Of a DNA stretch of 14,096 nucleotides, positions 12,569 to 14,096 are shown piece by piece. The DNA lies in assembly GCA_964246705.1 (NCBI GenBank), contig CAXTRQ010000157.1, positions 1 through 14,096 on the forward strand. Direction: 5' to 3'. The notes under the pieces were generated by a model. It was not told where the DNA came from, ran no database searches, and worked only from the letters and a program-made list of their open reading frames with translations. The translations under genes were made by a program, and so were the position numbers. Each line of letters begins with the position of its first letter. Positions within the stretch are counted from its first letter, which is position 1. This stretch comes from DASZCR01 sp964246705. Its GTDB lineage: Bacteria; Acidobacteriota; Blastocatellia; Pyrinomonadales; Pyrinomonadaceae.

Positions 12569-14096
12569 ATGAGCGCGAAAACGATAGAGATAGTCTACCC
12601 CCTGTCGCCGATGCAGCAGGGCATGCTCTTTCACGCCATCAGCGAGCCGGAGTCAGGCGTCTATTTCACCCAATTAGTGCTCGGCCTGCGCGGCGACGTA
12701 AACATTACGTCGCTTGAAAGAGCATGGCAGACGGTGGTTGATCGCCATCCGGTGTTGCGCACATCGTTTGTCTGGAAGGGGCTGAAAAATCAACTGCAAG
12801 TTGTGCATAAGCAGGTCACGTTGCGGTTGACCTACATGGACTGGAGCGACCTGTCAGCCGCAGAGCAGGAGGTTGCTCTAGAGAAGTATCTACAAGAAGA
12901 CCGAGCACGCGACTTCGACCTGTCCAGACCCCCTCTGATGAGAATGTGTTTGCTCAAAACCGGCGACGCGCGCTATCAGCTGATTTTGAGTTTTCACCAC
13001 CTGTTGCTCGACGGTTGGAGCTTACAACTGATCTTGAAGGAAGCCTTCTCGCTCTATGACGCTTTCAGAAACGGCAAAGTCCTGAGACTTGAGAAGAGCG
13101 CGCCTTTCGTCAACTACATCGAGTGGCTGCAACGTCAGGACATGGCCAGAGCGGAGGCTTTCTGGCGTTCAAACCTCAAGGGTTTTTCAACGCCCACGCC
13201 TCTCGCGATGGGACATTCCATAAGCAGCAATCTCAACCCGGAAGAGAGCTTTGGCGAGCAACGCGTCCTACTTGACGAGGAGACGACGGGGCGTCTGCAA
13301 ATGCTCGCGCGGCAATATCAGATTACGCTGAACACGATAGTGCAGGGGGCATGGGCGCTTCTGCTCGGACGCTACAGTGGAGAGAGGGACGTTGTCTTCG
13401 GTGCGACCGTCTCGGGACGCCCGCCGGAACTTTCCGGCGTCGAGACGATGGTCGGCATCTTCATCAACACGCTCCCGGTTCGTATTCGCATCCCCCACGA
13501 TGCTCTTCTGACGGACTGGCTAATGGGTATTCAAGCTGACCAGATTGAGTTGCGACAATTTGAATATAGCTCGCTTGTGACTGTCCAGGGATGGAGCGAA
13601 GTGCCCCGAAACCTACCCCTCTTTGAAAGCCTGCTATCATTTGAGAATTTCCCTATCGCTGCTCCCGTCAACGATGCTGGCGACAGTACGCAAGTTGACA
13701 GTTTCGGCTATTTTCACAAATCCAATTACTCACTCGCGATAGTCGTCGGCGCAGGTGACGGGATGTTGTTAGAAACGCAGTATGACCGGAAGCGCTTCGA
13801 TGATGACTCGATCTCCCTAATGCTCAACCACCTCAAAAACCTGCTCGTAGTAATGGCGACAACTACCAAGCAGAGGCTGGCAGACCTCTCGCTTCTCACC
13901 CCCTCCGAGCAACACAGACTGCTCTATGACTGGAATGAAACGAGAAGCGATTACGATTACAATACATGCGTCCACCAACGCTTTGAACAACAGGCGCTGC
14001 GCAACCCTCTGGCGCTGGCCGTCGCCTTTCAAGAGCACTCAATCACCTACGGAGAGTTGAACCGCCGGGCTAATCAACTCGCTCATTATCTCCAAT
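12569..14096 (+). CDS. NRPS: condensation (DCL-like) - adenylation start, 3' partial
   Basis: The frame from ATG 12569 stays open to the window end, giving 509 residues of a longer synthetase. Residues about 8-440 are a full condensation domain. It opens with YPLSPMQQGMLFHA, has RHPVLRTSF at 59-67, the active site FHHLLLDG (His143, catalytic His144, Asp148), VGIFINTLPVRI (295-306) and a C-terminal subdomain with LSFENFP. The opening motif and layout resemble domains that take a D-configured donor after an epimerase, such as that of TycB, which fits the epimerization domain ending the gene just upstream. An adenylation domain begins around residue 465 with NETRSDYDYNTCVH and reaches A1 (SITYGELNRRAN) before the window ends, so specificity cannot be read. 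No convincing Shine-Dalgarno site precedes the ATG, although the C domain begins within ten residues of it. The frame is also open upstream, but that stretch does not look like NRPS sequence. Confidence 0.9.
   Translation, partial: MSAKTIEIVYPLSPMQQGMLFHAISEPESGVYFTQLVLGLRGDVNITSLERAWQTVVDRHPVLRTSFVWKGLKNQLQVVHKQVTLRLTYMDWSDLSAAEQEVALEKYLQEDRARDFDLSRPPLMRMCLLKTGDARYQLILSFHHLLLDGWSLQLILKEAFSLYDAFRNGKVLRLEKSAPFVNYIEWLQRQDMARAEAFWRSNLKGFSTPTPLAMGHSISSNLNPEESFGEQRVLLDEETTGRLQMLARQYQITLNTIVQGAWALLLGRYSGERDVVFGATVSGRPPELSGVETMVGIFINTLPVRIRIPHDALLTDWLMGIQADQIELRQFEYSSLVTVQGWSEVPRNLPLFESLLSFENFPIAAPVNDAGDSTQVDSFGYFHKSNYSLAIVVGAGDGMLLETQYDRKRFDDDSISLMLNHLKNLLVVMATTTKQRLADLSLLTPSEQHRLLYDWNETRSDYDYNTCVHQRFEQQALRNPLALAVAFQEHSITYGELNRRANQLAHYLQ
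13931..14086 (+). repeat. Module-boundary repeat, copy 2
   Basis: Counterpart of 9195-9350 at the start of the next adenylation domain, collinear at an offset of 4736 bases. The best blocks are 13931-13954 (one mismatch) and 14011-14034 (one mismatch); further downstream the match weakens. Confidence 0.75.

Overview
This window is a stretch of a bacterial nonribosomal peptide synthetase (NRPS) gene cluster. All seven genes lie on the + strand, spaced 19 to 166 bases apart, and look like one operon. The window cuts into an NRPS gene at each end. The DNA looks moderately GC-rich (not computed), most genes have clear Shine-Dalgarno sites, and one starts at TTG. Nothing identifies the host firmly. 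A Gram-negative soil bacterium such as an acidobacterium is my guess from the mix of radical SAM and NRPS families, and is inference only.

Layout: (1) 3-587, the end of an NRPS subunit (last part of an adenylation domain plus a carrier domain, no thioesterase). (2) 658-2217, one protein fusing a formyltransferase to a PIG-L family zinc deacetylase. (3) 2384-4249, a B12-dependent-type radical SAM protein of the family usually called RiPP maturation radical SAM protein 1, with a CX7CX2C cluster motif. (4) 4345-5946, a free-standing, complete condensation domain started by TTG. (5) 5966-8389, a second B12-type radical SAM enzyme resembling PhpK P-methyltransferases, fused to the C-terminal half of a condensation domain. 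(6) 8430-12455, an NRPS with a half condensation domain, then adenylation, carrier and epimerization domains; its specificity residues look leucine-like. (7) 12569-end, an NRPS that opens with a condensation domain resembling those that accept D-configured donors and runs into an adenylation domain.

How it may work (inference): the epimerization module (6) hands a D-residue, probably D-leucine, to the condensation domain of (7), as TycA does to TycB. The two radical SAM enzymes are candidate C- or P-methyltransferases acting on carrier-bound or free building blocks. The half condensation domain on (5) could bring that enzyme to a carrier protein, much as the X-domain recruits P450s in glycopeptide synthesis. 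The formyltransferase-deacetylase could replace an acetyl by a formyl group on an amino sugar or on a peptide amine. The free condensation domain (4) could supply in trans the catalytic half that (6) lacks. The most unusual items are the radical SAM-half-condensation fusion, the RiPP-type radical SAM enzyme without a visible precursor peptide, and the formyltransferase-deacetylase fusion.
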